Assembly: GCF_030345335.1 (NCBI RefSeq)
Contig: NZ_JAPVRC010000002.1
Location: 434,001 to 498,000 of the forward strand
DNA length: 64,000 nt
From: Halobacillus campisalis
GTDB taxonomy: Bacteria > Bacillota > Bacilli > Bacillales > Halobacillaceae
Direction of reading: 5' to 3'
Position numbers and translations under genes: made by a program. A model generated the notes under the pieces. That model was not told where the DNA came from. It was given only the letters and a program-made list of their open reading frames with translations, and searched no databases. Shown in pieces: positions 6,806 to 15,002 of the stretch. The first letter of the stretch is position 1, and the number at the start of each line of letters is the position of its first letter.

Positions 6806-8386
6806 ATGCATGTACCTTTAGTACTTACTGATTTCCTGGATCGTGCTGTTGAACTTTATGGAGAGAAACCCGCTATTATTGATGACCACCATATTCTTAC
6901 TTATAGTCAGTTAAACAATCGTGTGAACCAGCTGTCCCGAGGATTGAAAGACTTACAAATTCAAAAAGGAGACAAAGTTGCATATCTGGCACCGAATTCC
7001 ACTGAAATGCTGGAAGGTTTTTATGGAGTTTTTCAAGTAGGTGCCATTATGACATCTTTGAATACGAGACTGAAACCAGATGATTATAAGTTCATACTCA
7101 CTCATAGTGAAAGTAAAGTATTATTCGTCGATGAAGAGCTCTACCCTTTAGTTGAACCTATACTTTCAGATATACCTCAATTAGAAAAGGTGATCATCCA
7201 TGGTGCACCTTCCGGAGGACACGAAGGGTATGACCAATGGAGAAATCAATTCTCAACGGAGACGTTCGATCGTGAAGAACTTGATGAATCTGATATCGCC
7301 TGCTTATTGTACACAAGTGGCACAACTGGAAATCCGAAAGGTGTACTCCTTTCCCATCGCTCCAATTACCTGCATGCTTTGTCAGCTATGCATCATTTAC
7401 GAGTATCAGACCAGGACACACTGCTCCACGTCCTTCCGATGTTTCATGTAAATGGATGGGGATCGCCGTTTTATTACACGATGAATGGAGCAACCCAGGT
7501 AATGCTGCGTAAAGTGGAGCCGGAAGCCATTTTAAATAAAATAAGTAAACATAAGGTGTCGGTTCTGCACATGGCGCCTACCGTCTTAAATATGATTCTC
7601 GAGCAATATGAAGTTATGAATATTGATATCGATCAAAAAGTGAGAATAGTCATCGCCGGATCAGCTCCACCGCCTGCATTCGTAAGAAAAGTGGAAGAAG
7701 AGCTCGGATGGGAATTTATCCAAGTCTATGGCATGACAGAAATTAGTCCGCTCATTACAACTTCCGCTTTAAGAGGTTCTGAAAAAAACCTGCCTAAAGA
7801 AGAACAGTATTTATTAAAAGCTAAAACAGGGTACGCCATGGTAGGATCCAAGGTCAAAGTGGTCGATGAATTAGGTGAAGATGTACCGGCCGATGGGAAG
7901 TCGATTGGAGAAATCGCTACCCGATCGAATAATGTTATGGAGGGATACTACAAAAACCCGGAAGCAACTAATGAGACGATTCGTGATGGGTGGCTTTATA
8001 CAGGAGATATGGCGGTTGTAGATGAGCGTGGATTCATTGAAATTGTTGATCGAAAAAAAGATGTAATCATCAGCGGAGGTGAAAACATCTCTTCCATAGA
8101 AGTCGAAGGTGCTCTATATGACCATCCGTCTATCCTCGAGGCGGCTGTTGTTGCTGTACCCCATGAGAAATGGGGAGAAGCGCCGCATGCCGTTATCGTA
8201 GTGAGAGAAAATCATTCCTTATCAGAAGAGGAACTGAAAAACTATTGCCGCGCCAAACTCGCTCATTTTAAAGTGCCTAAAAGCTACTCTTTCGTTGAGG
8301 AACTGCCTAAAACAGCATCGGGTAAAATTCAGAAGGTCGTCATACGCAAAGAATTGTGGAAGGGTGAAGATAAGATGGTACGATAA
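6806..8386 (+). CDS. AMP-forming acyl-CoA synthetase (fatty-acid CoA ligase family)
   Basis: Activates a carboxylic acid to its CoA thioester through an acyl-adenylate, in the cytosol. The 526 residues cover the whole ANL fold. The P-loop LLYTSGTTGNPKG lies near 166-179, the aromatic A5 motif QVYGMTEISP follows, YTGDM is present, and the hinge and C-domain start at DRKKDVIISGGENISS (near 414). The catalytic Lys is in PKTASGKIQK. ENISSIE and the N-terminal layout place it near the medium/long-chain and AAE-type ligases, not acetyl-CoA synthetase; the exact chain length cannot be read. GAGGAGGGCGATGACTGC before the ATG supplies the ribosome site. The cre-like box suggests glucose repression. 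Confidence 0.92.
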   Translation: MHVPLVLTDFLDRAVELYGEKPAIIDDHHILTYSQLNNRVNQLSRGLKDLQIQKGDKVAYLAPNSTEMLEGFYGVFQVGAIMTSLNTRLKPDDYKFILTHSESKVLFVDEELYPLVEPILSDIPQLEKVIIHGAPSGGHEGYDQWRNQFSTETFDREELDESDIACLLYTSGTTGNPKGVLLSHRSNYLHALSAMHHLRVSDQDTLLHVLPMFHVNGWGSPFYYTMNGATQVMLRKVEPEAILNKISKHKVSVLHMAPTVLNMILEQYEVMNIDIDQKVRIVIAGSAPPPAFVRKVEEELGWEFIQVYGMTEISPLITTSALRGSEKNLPKEEQYLLKAKTGYAMVGSKVKVVDELGEDVPADGKSIGEIATRSNNVMEGYYKNPEATNETIRDGWLYTGDMAVVDERGFIEIVDRKKDVIISGGENISSIEVEGALYDHPSILEAAVVAVPHEKWGEAPHAVIVVRENHSLSEEELKNYCRAKLAHFKVPKSYSFVEELPKTASGKIQKVVIRKELWKGEDKMVR

Positions 8387-8390
8387 CATG

Positions 8391-8423
8391 AAAGCTGCCT
8401 TGATTATAGAGGCAGCTTTTCTT
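8391..8423 (+). terminator. intrinsic terminator
   Basis: AAGCTGCC / GGCAGCTT stem with a T-rich tail, directly after the acyl-CoA synthetase. Confidence 0.85.
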
Positions 8424-8496
8424 ATGACCATATCCAGATGTTACCTGCTGGTATAAAAAGGGAAGAGGTCACTAACTAAGGTAAGGAGGCTTTCTT

Positions 8497-9945
8497 ATGG
8501 AACAAGAGAGAAAACGTCCAGTTGTTGCACTGACAGGGGCGAGTGGATATATTGGGAACAACTTGTTAGAGAAATTGACACAATACGCCGATGTTATTGC
8601 TTTATCAAGAAATGGTGATAACAAAGAGGATAGTGAGCACGTAACATGGAGATCCTGCGATTTATATTCGATGGTCGATGCTGAGAAGGGTCTGGAAGGA
8701 GCAGATATCGCTGTGTACCTTGTCCATTCCATGCTTCCGTCCGCTAAATTGACACAAGGGACATTTGAGGATATGGACGTCATCCTGGCAGACAATTTTG
8801 CCCAGGCAGCAAAAAAACAAGGAGTGAAACAAATTGTCTACTTAAGCGGTATCATTCCGAAAGCGGAAAAGCTGTCCCGTCATTTACGAAGCCGCTTAGA
8901 AGTTGAAAACATCCTCGGGGCGTATGGTGTACCTGTGACGACCATCAGAGCGGCCCTGATTGTAGGTCCTAAGGGGTCTTCTTTTCCGATCCTTGCAAAA
9001 CTTGTAAAACGGCTTCCTGTCATGGCATTGCCGAAATGGACACGTATAAAAACGCATCCGATCGCGTTACCAGATGTGCTGGAAGCACTGGATAAAAGTA
9101 TAGATAACAATCGACTAAAAGGACAAGCCATTGATGTCGGAGGACCTGAGGTTATGACCTATAAAGACATGATGGTTCAAACTGCGGAAGCGATGGGGAG
9201 AAAACCGAAGTTGTTTGATGTACCTTTTATTACTGTGAAACTTTCCCGCCTCTGGGTAAGTCTGACGACACAATCTCCAAAAGAAATGGTCTATCCCTTG
9301 ATAGAAAGCCTCGTTCATCCGATGACGGCTTCTTCTGAAAATATGGACGAGGAGATTAGTCATGGGAAGATGACATTTAAACAAGCGGCGGAATGGTCAT
9401 TGGAAAAGGAGAAAGAATCCTCAAGCTCTTCCAATAATAAATTCAAGGCCCCACAAGTTCAGCAAGATGTTCGTTCCGTTCAGCGAATACAGCTTCCCGA
9501 AGGTAAAGACGCTGAATGGGCAGCCCAGCATTATGTAGAATGGCTTTCAAATAAATTCAATCCTCTTCTCCAATCGGAAACTGACGAGAAAATGAACTAT
9601 AGAATCAAATTAGCTTTTCCGGACAAGCCATTATTAAAGCTATCTTATTCACATGAACGCAGTACTTCTAAACGTACTCTTTATTATATTACAGGGGGAT
9701 TATTTTTCGATTCGAATAAAAACGAACGGGGGCGTCTAGAATTCAGACAAATCCCAGGTACACAGGAATGTATTGTGGCCATTCATGATTACATGCCTTC
9801 TCTACCTTGGTTCATCTATAAATATACTCAAGCTAGAGTCCACCTGTTTGTCATGTATTTATACCGAAAACACTTACAAAGTATGATAGAATTATCAGAA
9901 ACAGGGAGCGTAGACGTCAGGGAAAACCCGATGCAAACCAGCTAA
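8497..9945 (+). CDS. NAD(P)-binding atypical SDR with C-terminal DUF2867-like domain
   Basis: The N-terminal Rossmann domain (about residues 8-230) opens with ALTGASGYIGNNL, the NmrA/atypical-SDR form of the glycine-rich motif, and has VYLSGI and a conserved VGPKG segment. It lacks a clear YxxxK catalytic pair, as in many NmrA-like proteins. After a Ser/Lys-rich linker (about 305-320) a second domain of about 160 residues resembles the DUF2867 region of SDR fusions (YITGGLFFDSN, RGRLEFRQI, ARVHLFVMYLYR). Substrate unknown. GGTAAGGAGG lies upstream of the ATG. Monocistronic between two terminators. Confidence 0.8.
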   Translation: MEQERKRPVVALTGASGYIGNNLLEKLTQYADVIALSRNGDNKEDSEHVTWRSCDLYSMVDAEKGLEGADIAVYLVHSMLPSAKLTQGTFEDMDVILADNFAQAAKKQGVKQIVYLSGIIPKAEKLSRHLRSRLEVENILGAYGVPVTTIRAALIVGPKGSSFPILAKLVKRLPVMALPKWTRIKTHPIALPDVLEALDKSIDNNRLKGQAIDVGGPEVMTYKDMMVQTAEAMGRKPKLFDVPFITVKLSRLWVSLTTQSPKEMVYPLIESLVHPMTASSENMDEEISHGKMTFKQAAEWSLEKEKESSSSSNNKFKAPQVQQDVRSVQRIQLPEGKDAEWAAQHYVEWLSNKFNPLLQSETDEKMNYRIKLAFPDKPLLKLSYSHERSTSKRTLYYITGGLFFDSNKNERGRLEFRQIPGTQECIVAIHDYMPSLPWFIYKYTQARVHLFVMYLYRKHLQSMIELSETGSVDVRENPMQTS

Positions 9946-9954
9946 TATTGCGGT

Positions 9955-9983
9955 CAGCTCTTTCGATAAGAGCTGGCTTTTTT
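9955..9983 (+). terminator. intrinsic terminator
   Basis: CAGCTCTT-TCGAT-AAGAGCTG followed by GCTTTTTT, ten bases after the SDR stop. Confidence 0.85.
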
Positions 9984-9984
9984 A

Positions 9985-10303
9985 ATAGCTATGTTAAACT
10001 TCGTAGGTGATTTTTGTGATTCAACAATATGGCATTGTAGAGTGGATTAGGGTTGCGGGGAATGACTCGCTTTCCGTGGGAGCTTGGTGAGCTTCCTCGG
10101 ACGTCCCGTCCTGTGGGATCTCACCAAGCACTCTCTTCCCACTGGAGTCTCCCCATTCCCCGCAGCCCTCACCATATACCAGCTTCTAGAAATCACCTGA
10201 ATAAGAACTTTCTTAATATAATAGGCGCATTAAACTACAGTGCTCTAGTTATAGCATTCATAGTTTAAAAACTTCTTGGACTTTAATGTAGTTTCAAGCA
10301 ATC
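9985..10303 (+). repeat. mosaic palindromic repeat, copy A3 (full unit)
   Basis: The left flank has GCTATGTTAAA and CAACAATATGGCA. The core is closed by AGGGTTGCGGGGAATG (10049-10064) and CATTCCCCGCAGCCCT (10154-10169), a 16-bp stem with one mismatch. The right module runs from GCATTAAACT to TAGTTTCAAGC. All three modules recur in the same order, inverted, at 58270-58635, which defines a unit of roughly 320-365 bp. Open frames across the core are repeat artefacts. Confidence 0.8.
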
Positions 10304-10364
10304 TCGCATTCAAGTCTCGATGGTTATCACTTACCAGTAGTTATTTTTTCATGAGAAGCAACGT

Positions 10365-10478
10365 ATAAGATGTTTCCGTTAACTCACAAACGCAAGAAGG
10401 TCCTGGAAATGGCGCGACTCTTTTTTAAAAGCGGAGGCGCTTCGTTCAGCGGCGTATAGACTGGATGGAGCAAGCACC
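10365..10478. repeat. hybrid repeat, copy B2
   Basis: The first half (GTTTCCGTT, CGCAAGAAGGTCCTGGAAAT) matches the reverse complement of the right end of copy A2 at 58.2 kb. The second half (AAAAGCGGAGGCGCTT, CAGCGGCGTATAGACTGGA) matches copy B1 at 3.5 kb. It appears to be a junction between the two repeat families. From here to the kinase gene no gene is supported. Confidence 0.55.
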
Positions 10479-10684
10479 ATTTTTGTAACGGAAACAGTGC
10501 GAACGTCTGAATTCGGAAATAAGCTTGTTGGGTCTTTTAATGAAAAAGCGGGCAAAGAGGATTCCGAACTACCAAAGAAAAACGTTGAACAGTGGAAAAC
10601 AAGCAGGAATAAAGGGAGTAACGGATTAAAACATGGATTAGATATTTGGGGAGCCCAATTGTAAGTCAAGGATGTGAAAAACAG

Positions 10685-11620
10685 ATGGAACTACCAGGTG
10701 AGTTCGTTCGAAAAGTGATATTGGCCTGTCCAGATAAAGGTGAAGAATGGCTCAGTGACCTGCCTCAATTGATTACATATTGTGAAACGAATTGGAATCT
10801 CAAGATGCATTCTCCTTACAAGCTTTCGTTCAATTATGTAGCTCCAGCCACCATAACAAACGGGGAAAAGGTAGTTGTGAAATTAGGGTTGCCTGAAGAG
10901 GGGCATCAAGAGGAACGACTTGCTCTTCGTTCCTTAGGTAAACAAGGTATTGTCCAATTAGTGGATGAGGATCCTGTCCACCGCATTTTGATTTTGGAAA
11001 AGGTAGAGCCTGGTCAAATGCTTGCTGAATTGGAAGATGATCAACAGGCAACCAAAGTAGCAGCTGAAGTTATCGATCGTTTGATAGTTCCCGCTGCTAA
11101 ACAGACGGCTTTGCCAACAACGAAAAACAGGCAGAACAGCCTTAAACAAATTTGTGAGCAGAATCCTGAGGGTCTGGGACCTATATCGAGCGATATTCTA
11201 ATTCAAGCTTTAGATATTTTCACCTATATGAATCTCACTATAAAGGAATATAAAATTTTGCACGGGGATTTTCACCATTATAATGTGCTGAAAAAAGAGG
11301 ATCAATCGTGGGTGGCTATCGATCCTAAAGGACTCATAGGGGAGACCGAATACGACCTGATTCAATTTTTATTGAACAAATTGCATGACCATGGAAAATT
11401 TGAAAAGATACGAGAAAGAATAAATATTTTGACTGAGATGCTGACTCTGAATAAAGAACGGTTGCTATTATGGGGATTCTGCCATGCGGTATTATCAACA
11501 GCATGGACTGTGGATAAACAATCCGGGCAATATAACAAAAACTTTTATGAGGGGATCGACATTTTTAAAACTATGTACGAAAACACATTTAACCGCTCCT
11601 TGTCTGAAGCGTTGATGTAA
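10685..11620 (+). CDS. APH(6)/hydroxyurea-type phosphotransferase
   Basis: Aminoglycoside-phosphotransferase fold, closest in layout to the APH(6) streptomycin kinase family. It has the N-lobe Lys segment EKVVVKLGLP and EERLALRSLG, ILEKVEPGQML at the hinge, the catalytic loop HGDFHHYNVL (Brenner motif), and the metal-binding AIDPKGLIGETEYD. The intact catalytic residues suggest an active ATP-dependent kinase on a small hydroxyl compound. Resistance cannot be claimed from sequence alone. The start is uncertain: this ATG has AAGGATG about 12 bases upstream and fits the family N-terminus, while an upstream TTG adds 13 residues. An MFS exporter gene follows immediately, so the pair may be co-transcribed. 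Confidence 0.8.
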   Translation: MELPGEFVRKVILACPDKGEEWLSDLPQLITYCETNWNLKMHSPYKLSFNYVAPATITNGEKVVVKLGLPEEGHQEERLALRSLGKQGIVQLVDEDPVHRILILEKVEPGQMLAELEDDQQATKVAAEVIDRLIVPAAKQTALPTTKNRQNSLKQICEQNPEGLGPISSDILIQALDIFTYMNLTIKEYKILHGDFHHYNVLKKEDQSWVAIDPKGLIGETEYDLIQFLLNKLHDHGKFEKIRERINILTEMLTLNKERLLLWGFCHAVLSTAWTVDKQSGQYNKNFYEGIDIFKTMYENTFNRSLSEALM

Positions 11621-11660
11621 AAAGGAGGCATGTATTATCTCTCGAAAACAGGCGGTTTTA

Positions 11661-12815
11661 ATGGCAGGAATAATACTCGTAGCTTTCAACTTGCGTCCTT
11701 CCTTAACTGCTGTAGGTCCTTTGGTCGGATCGATACGTGAGGAGTTCATGATTTCAAATGGGACAGCAGGGGTACTTACCACACTCCCCCTTGTTGCTTT
11801 TGCGATTCTTTCCGCAGTAGCCCCACGCTTAAGTCTGCGGATTGGGAACGGCAGATCCATTTTGCTTGGATTGGTGGTGCTTACCACTGGCATTGTTTTT
11901 CGATCAGTCGAGTGGATTACTGCATTGTTTGCGGGTACAGCACTTATCGGTATTGGAGTTGCTATTTGCAATGTGTTACTGCCTGCTATCGTCAAGCAGC
12001 ATTTCCCCGCTAAAGTAGGTCTTCTTACAGGACTATATTCTATATCCATGAGCGCTTTCGCTGCCCTAGGTTCAGGAGTGAGTTATCCTTTAGCTGATTC
12101 ATTGGCTGCTGGATGGCAGGGATCGCTTAGAATTTGGGCGGTCCTTGCACTGATAGGTCTGATAGTTTGGCTGCCGCAAGCACGGTTGAAAAGAAAACCT
12201 GAAAGAATTCCAAAAATCGATATCAAAAACAGCCCGCTATTCCGTTCAAAAATCGCCTGGCAAGTCACTCTATTCATGGGACTGCAGTCATTTATGTTTT
12301 ATTGTCTCATTACCTGGCTTCCAGAAATTTTGCAAAGCAGAGGTATGGCCCCTTCAGAGGCAGGATGGATGCTTTCATGGCTTCAACTTGTCGGACTTCC
12401 CATTACTTTTCTGACTCCTGTCCTAGCAGGACGAATGAAAAACCAGCAGGGAATTGTTTGGGGTATTGGCAGTGTCTATATCATCGGTCTGTTCATCCTA
12501 TTGTTCAGTGAAGATTTTATAACGTTGGTCCTAGCTGTAGCGTTAATGGGGATAGCGCAAGGAGGAGCGATCAGCTTGGCACTTACTTTGATAAGTTTGC
12601 GTGCACCATCCGCTGTGCAAGCTTCCAACCTTTCTGGCATGGCTCAGTCTTTCGGATACTTTCTCGCTGCTGTCGGTCCGGTTTCCATAGGATTTCTGTT
12701 TGACGAAGTACAGTCATGGACGATTGCTATTCTTATTTTTCTTCTTGTAGTCTTAGGTATGATATTGTCTGGAAATGGAGCGGGCAGGAATAGGTGTGTT
12801 CCGAAAGATAAGTGA
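11661..12815 (+). CDS. MFS transporter, CynX/NimT (YycB-like) family
   Basis: Twelve-helix major facilitator. The first helix carries AFNLRPSLTAVGPL, the signature of the cyanate/nitroimidazole-type transporter family, for which substrates are mostly unknown. AGGIGG-type loops and ASNLSGMAQSFGYFLAA lie in the C-terminal half. The start is questionable. The strong AAAGGAGG at 11621-11628 is five bases before an in-frame ATT (11634), which would add nine residues (ISRKQAVL). The first in-frame ATG, used here, has only AGGCGG before it. It sits 13 bp from the kinase stop if ATT is used, so the two genes probably share a transcript. Confidence 0.85.
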   Translation: MAGIILVAFNLRPSLTAVGPLVGSIREEFMISNGTAGVLTTLPLVAFAILSAVAPRLSLRIGNGRSILLGLVVLTTGIVFRSVEWITALFAGTALIGIGVAICNVLLPAIVKQHFPAKVGLLTGLYSISMSAFAALGSGVSYPLADSLAAGWQGSLRIWAVLALIGLIVWLPQARLKRKPERIPKIDIKNSPLFRSKIAWQVTLFMGLQSFMFYCLITWLPEILQSRGMAPSEAGWMLSWLQLVGLPITFLTPVLAGRMKNQQGIVWGIGSVYIIGLFILLFSEDFITLVLAVALMGIAQGGAISLALTLISLRAPSAVQASNLSGMAQSFGYFLAAVGPVSIGFLFDEVQSWTIAILIFLLVVLGMILSGNGAGRNRCVPKDK

Positions 12816-12885
12816 GGTTGTACCAAAGTAAACAACATAAAGAATAGATAGAAACGTGAAGCTCCTGAAAAAAACTTCTAAGAGC

Positions 12886-12933
12886 AAAAAGGTAGAAGGT
12901 CACCTGCTATATTTAGGTGTCTTCTACCTTTTT
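12886..12933. terminator. strong intrinsic terminator
   Basis: AAAAAGGTAGAAG / CTTCTACCTTTTT plus an inner CACCT/AGGTG stem. It closes the kinase/MFS unit and isolates the EPS locus. Confidence 0.9.
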
Positions 12934-13304
12934 GCTTTCCGTATTTAAACATTTCATCACATAATCAAGTCTTTCGGTGGCCTCGAAAAACGTGGAAGCA
13001 TTTTTGTGGAGAAGCTAATTAGGATGAATGAATCTTATGCAGGCAATAGCTTGCGCTTTAATATAGCGCATTACTTATGGTCTCAAATGTTAGGAGAGAA
13101 AATTTCTTGTGATTTATCTATTCAATAGCTCAGTGGAAAGACAATATACTTTTTTGTAAAGTTGACAGGTACAAATACTTGAAAAGGATTAAGTTTTATT
13201 ATGGATATGATATCAAACAATAAGACTAGTGATAGAAACCCAGTCAGCGGTCAATGAAGAATCAAGAATTTCTTCCAACTTTTGTTCTTTTTTGTAATAA
13301 ACCA
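12934..13304. other. upstream region of the EPS operon
   Basis: AT-rich non-coding stretch. It holds a TGCGCT/AGCGCA hairpin near 13055-13075, a frame of about 40 codons without a ribosome site near 13016-13128, and a lone SinR heptamer GTTCTTT at 13284-13290. No gene is supported. Confidence 0.4.
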
Positions 13305-13333
13305 TTGACACGTTCTTTATATAGAACTAAAAT
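13305..13333 (+). promoter_or_regulatory. main promoter of the EPS operon
   Basis: A perfect -35 TTGACA, a 17-bp spacer and -10 TAAAAT. The whole spacer is occupied by the putative SinR operator, so a bound repressor would block RNA polymerase directly. The transcript start would be about 110 bases before the first gene. Confidence 0.75.
13312..13327. promoter_or_regulatory. putative SinR operator in the EPS promoter spacer
   Basis: GTTCTTTATATAGAAC is an inverted repeat (GTTCT/AGAAC). It contains GTTCTTT, which fits the published B. subtilis SinR heptamer GTTCTYT. The same 16 bases except the last recur upstream of the lasso cluster at 39938. Confidence 0.7.
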
Positions 13334-13358
13334 ATACTTAATATCTTAAAAAGAAAAG

Positions 13359-13395
13359 TATAAAAAGTTGAAAAAAGGTATTTTTATATTTTTTT
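13359..13395 (+). terminator. AT-only leader hairpin with T run (possible attenuator)
   Basis: TATAAAAA / TTTTTATA stem followed by seven T residues within the EPS leader. The stem is weak because it is all A-T, but its position between promoter and first gene resembles an attenuator. Confidence 0.35.
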
Positions 13396-13404
13396 AATCA
13401 CTAC

Positions 13405-13420
13405 GTTCGTTATAAAGAAT
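13405..13420. promoter_or_regulatory. leader box shared with the lasso cluster
   Basis: GTTCGTTATAAAGAAT, 30 bases before the first EPS start codon. The identical 16 bases lie 23 bases before the first lasso gene. It fits the GTTC-N8-GAA(C/T) pattern with an imperfect second SinR half site. Confidence 0.6.
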
Positions 13421-13450
13421 CAACCTATTTTATGATTAAAGGTGGTAGCT

Positions 13451-14191
13451 ATGAGTAATTTGAAACGGGTAACATACAGTGATGAACGTCGTGGAAAAGA
13501 AATTAATCTTAAGGATTATTTAGATGTTTTCAAAGGACGCTTCTGGATACTTATTATTATGATGTTTCTAGGCGGCGGGGCAGCTTATGGCTACAGCTAC
13601 ATGAACAATACGCCAGTTTATGAATCCTCGACCCGGATGATTCTTGGCGGGGAAGATGAAAATATGAACACGTTAATGGTAATGATTAAGGATCCTATCA
13701 TTATGGAGAAAGTGAGAGGTGACTTGAATCTTCCTCAATCCGCTGAAGGATTAGCTAATCAAATCGAAGTAAGTCAGCTTGACGATTCAGAAGTAGTTCA
13801 AGTGGCAGTTACAGCAAACGATCCTCAATTAGCAGCAGATATCGCTGATAAAACGGCTGCAGTCTATAAAAGTGAAATCGTCAATATCCTGGAGTTTAAG
13901 CAAGTACAAATTTTATCTCAAGCGAAGGTTAACCCCTTTCCTACCAATGAATTCCAAGATAGAAACATTGTAATCGCCGCAATAGCCGGGCTGGTTTTAG
14001 GAATCGGAATTATATTTTTACTAGATACATTGGATGGGACAGTAAAGTCCAGGGAAGAACTTGAAGATTTTCTTGGTATTCCTGTCATTGGCTCAATATC
14101 ACCCATGAATAAGAAGAACAGTACTACGAGAGGTCAAAAGCAGAAAACCGAAGACGCAGAAGTGAGGAGTGAGTCAATTGAAATTAAATAA
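13451..14191 (+). CDS. epsA: polysaccharide co-polymerase, EpsA/YveK type (chain-length modulator)
   Basis: Wzz-type membrane protein that pairs with the cytosolic tyrosine-kinase-like ATPase to control polymer length and export. There are two transmembrane helices (about residues 30-50 and 174-195) flanking an extracellular region that begins with YESSTRMILGG. The end of that region is NPFPTNEF, the Pro-rich motif before TM2 in this family, followed by the cytoplasmic LDTLDGTVKSREELEDFLGIPVIGSI. The start is the ATG with AAAGGTGG five bases upstream; an in-frame GTG three codons earlier overlaps the site. It overlaps the kinase gene by 14 bp. First gene of the operon, preceded by putative SinR boxes. 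Confidence 0.88.
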   Translation: MSNLKRVTYSDERRGKEINLKDYLDVFKGRFWILIIMMFLGGGAAYGYSYMNNTPVYESSTRMILGGEDENMNTLMVMIKDPIIMEKVRGDLNLPQSAEGLANQIEVSQLDDSEVVQVAVTANDPQLAADIADKTAAVYKSEIVNILEFKQVQILSQAKVNPFPTNEFQDRNIVIAAIAGLVLGIGIIFLLDTLDGTVKSREELEDFLGIPVIGSISPMNKKNSTTRGQKQKTEDAEVRSESIEIK

Positions 14192-14849
14192 GGTAAAGGA
14201 AGCTACGGATAAGAAAAGTAAACTCGTGACGCATTTCAATCCTGAATCCTTGATCTCGGAGCAATTCCGGACGTTACGCACCAATATTCAATTTCTTACA
14301 GAGAACCTTAACAAGCGGCTGTTTTTAATTACTTCCCCAGGAAAAAAAGAAGGAAAATCCACTACAATCGTTAATCTGGCCATATCCATGGCTCAGCAGA
14401 AACAAAAGGTTCTGCTTATTGATACAAATTTGAGAAACCCTACCGTACATCAATTATTCAAAACGGATAACCATGAGGGTTTAACGGATGTGCTGACTGG
14501 AAGGTCGACTTTAAAAAATGTAGTGCAGCCTGCGGGGTTTGGCAGTCTACATATAATAACCACTGGAAAACCAAGTGCTAACCCTTCAGAATTGCTAGGA
14601 AGCGATATAATGGTTCAAGTTTTATCAAAAGTAAGCCAGGACTATGATATCGTTCTTATAGATGCCCCATCCGTTCTTCAGTCAAATGAAGCACGGGTAT
14701 TAGCTAATATGTGTGATGGTGTCGTTCTAGTAGTCAATCGAGGAAATACGGACTTGCGCAAAGTGATGGAGGCTAAGAAAGTATTAGATATCGTACATGC
14801 TAATATAGTGGGCGCGATCATGAATGAAAAAGGCAGGAAAATTTTTTAA
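14178..14849 (+). CDS. epsB: BY-kinase-like ATPase, EpsB/CpsD type, without tyrosine tail
   Basis: Cytosolic partner of the co-polymerase. Walker A SPGKKEGKSTT and Walker B DIVLIDAPSV are present. Walker A', normally DxDxR, reads DTNLRNP, with Asn for the second Asp. BY-kinases end in a Tyr cluster that is autophosphorylated, but this protein ends at EKGRKIF with no Tyr in its last 50 residues. Shifting the reading frame at the final T run reveals none. It may act as a regulatory ATPase and not as a tyrosine kinase. The TTG start has GAGGAG eight bases away; a GTG three codons earlier is the alternative. Confidence 0.85.
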   Translation: MKLNKVKEATDKKSKLVTHFNPESLISEQFRTLRTNIQFLTENLNKRLFLITSPGKKEGKSTTIVNLAISMAQQKQKVLLIDTNLRNPTVHQLFKTDNHEGLTDVLTGRSTLKNVVQPAGFGSLHIITTGKPSANPSELLGSDIMVQVLSKVSQDYDIVLIDAPSVLQSNEARVLANMCDGVVLVVNRGNTDLRKVMEAKKVLDIVHANIVGAIMNEKGRKIF

Positions 14850-14855
14850 CGTTTC

Positions 14856-14871
14856 GTTCTTTATTACGAAT
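14856..14871. promoter_or_regulatory. internal SinR-like box before the EAR element
   Basis: GTTCTTTATTACGAAT fits GTTC-N8-GAA(C/T) and contains the GTTCTTT heptamer. It lies in the gap between epsB and the EAR RNA, seven bases after the epsB stop codon. Confidence 0.45.
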
Positions 14872-14887
14872 AAAACTTCTATAAAAA

Positions 14888-15000
14888 ATGCGGTGATATC
14901 TCCTGGCCGTTATCAACGGAGGTACTCGACCATGTCGTGGGTTGAAATAAGACCTTAGCGCGAGTTGCATTGGCATGGTGTGAGGATGGGTTAAATGCCC
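14888..15000 (+). ncRNA. EAR / epsC leader RNA (processive antitermination element)
   Basis: A gene-free, GC-balanced stretch between epsB-like and epsC-like genes, exactly where the eps-associated RNA lies in B. subtilis. It contains short stems such as CGTT/AACG and GGCAT/ATGCC and a purine-rich tail. EAR lets RNA polymerase read through terminators in the very long eps operon. The assignment rests on position, size and overall look; I could not run a covariance model. A terminator-like hairpin directly follows. Confidence 0.75.
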
Positions 15001-15002
15001 TT

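Noticed and set aside
10053-10268. 71-codon frame with an Arg/Pro/Ser-rich product (and sister frames at 58290-58589 and 3737-3928)
   Set aside because: The same peptide-like string appears wherever the repeat core occurs, so it is a repeat artefact and not a protein family.
10685-12815. Calling the kinase/MFS pair an antibiotic resistance island
   Set aside because: Family membership alone does not show resistance, and no mobile element borders the pair apart from intergenic repeats.
13016-13128. Frame of about 40 codons upstream of the EPS operon
   Set aside because: No ribosome site and no recognisable domain; kept only as a note in the intergenic description.
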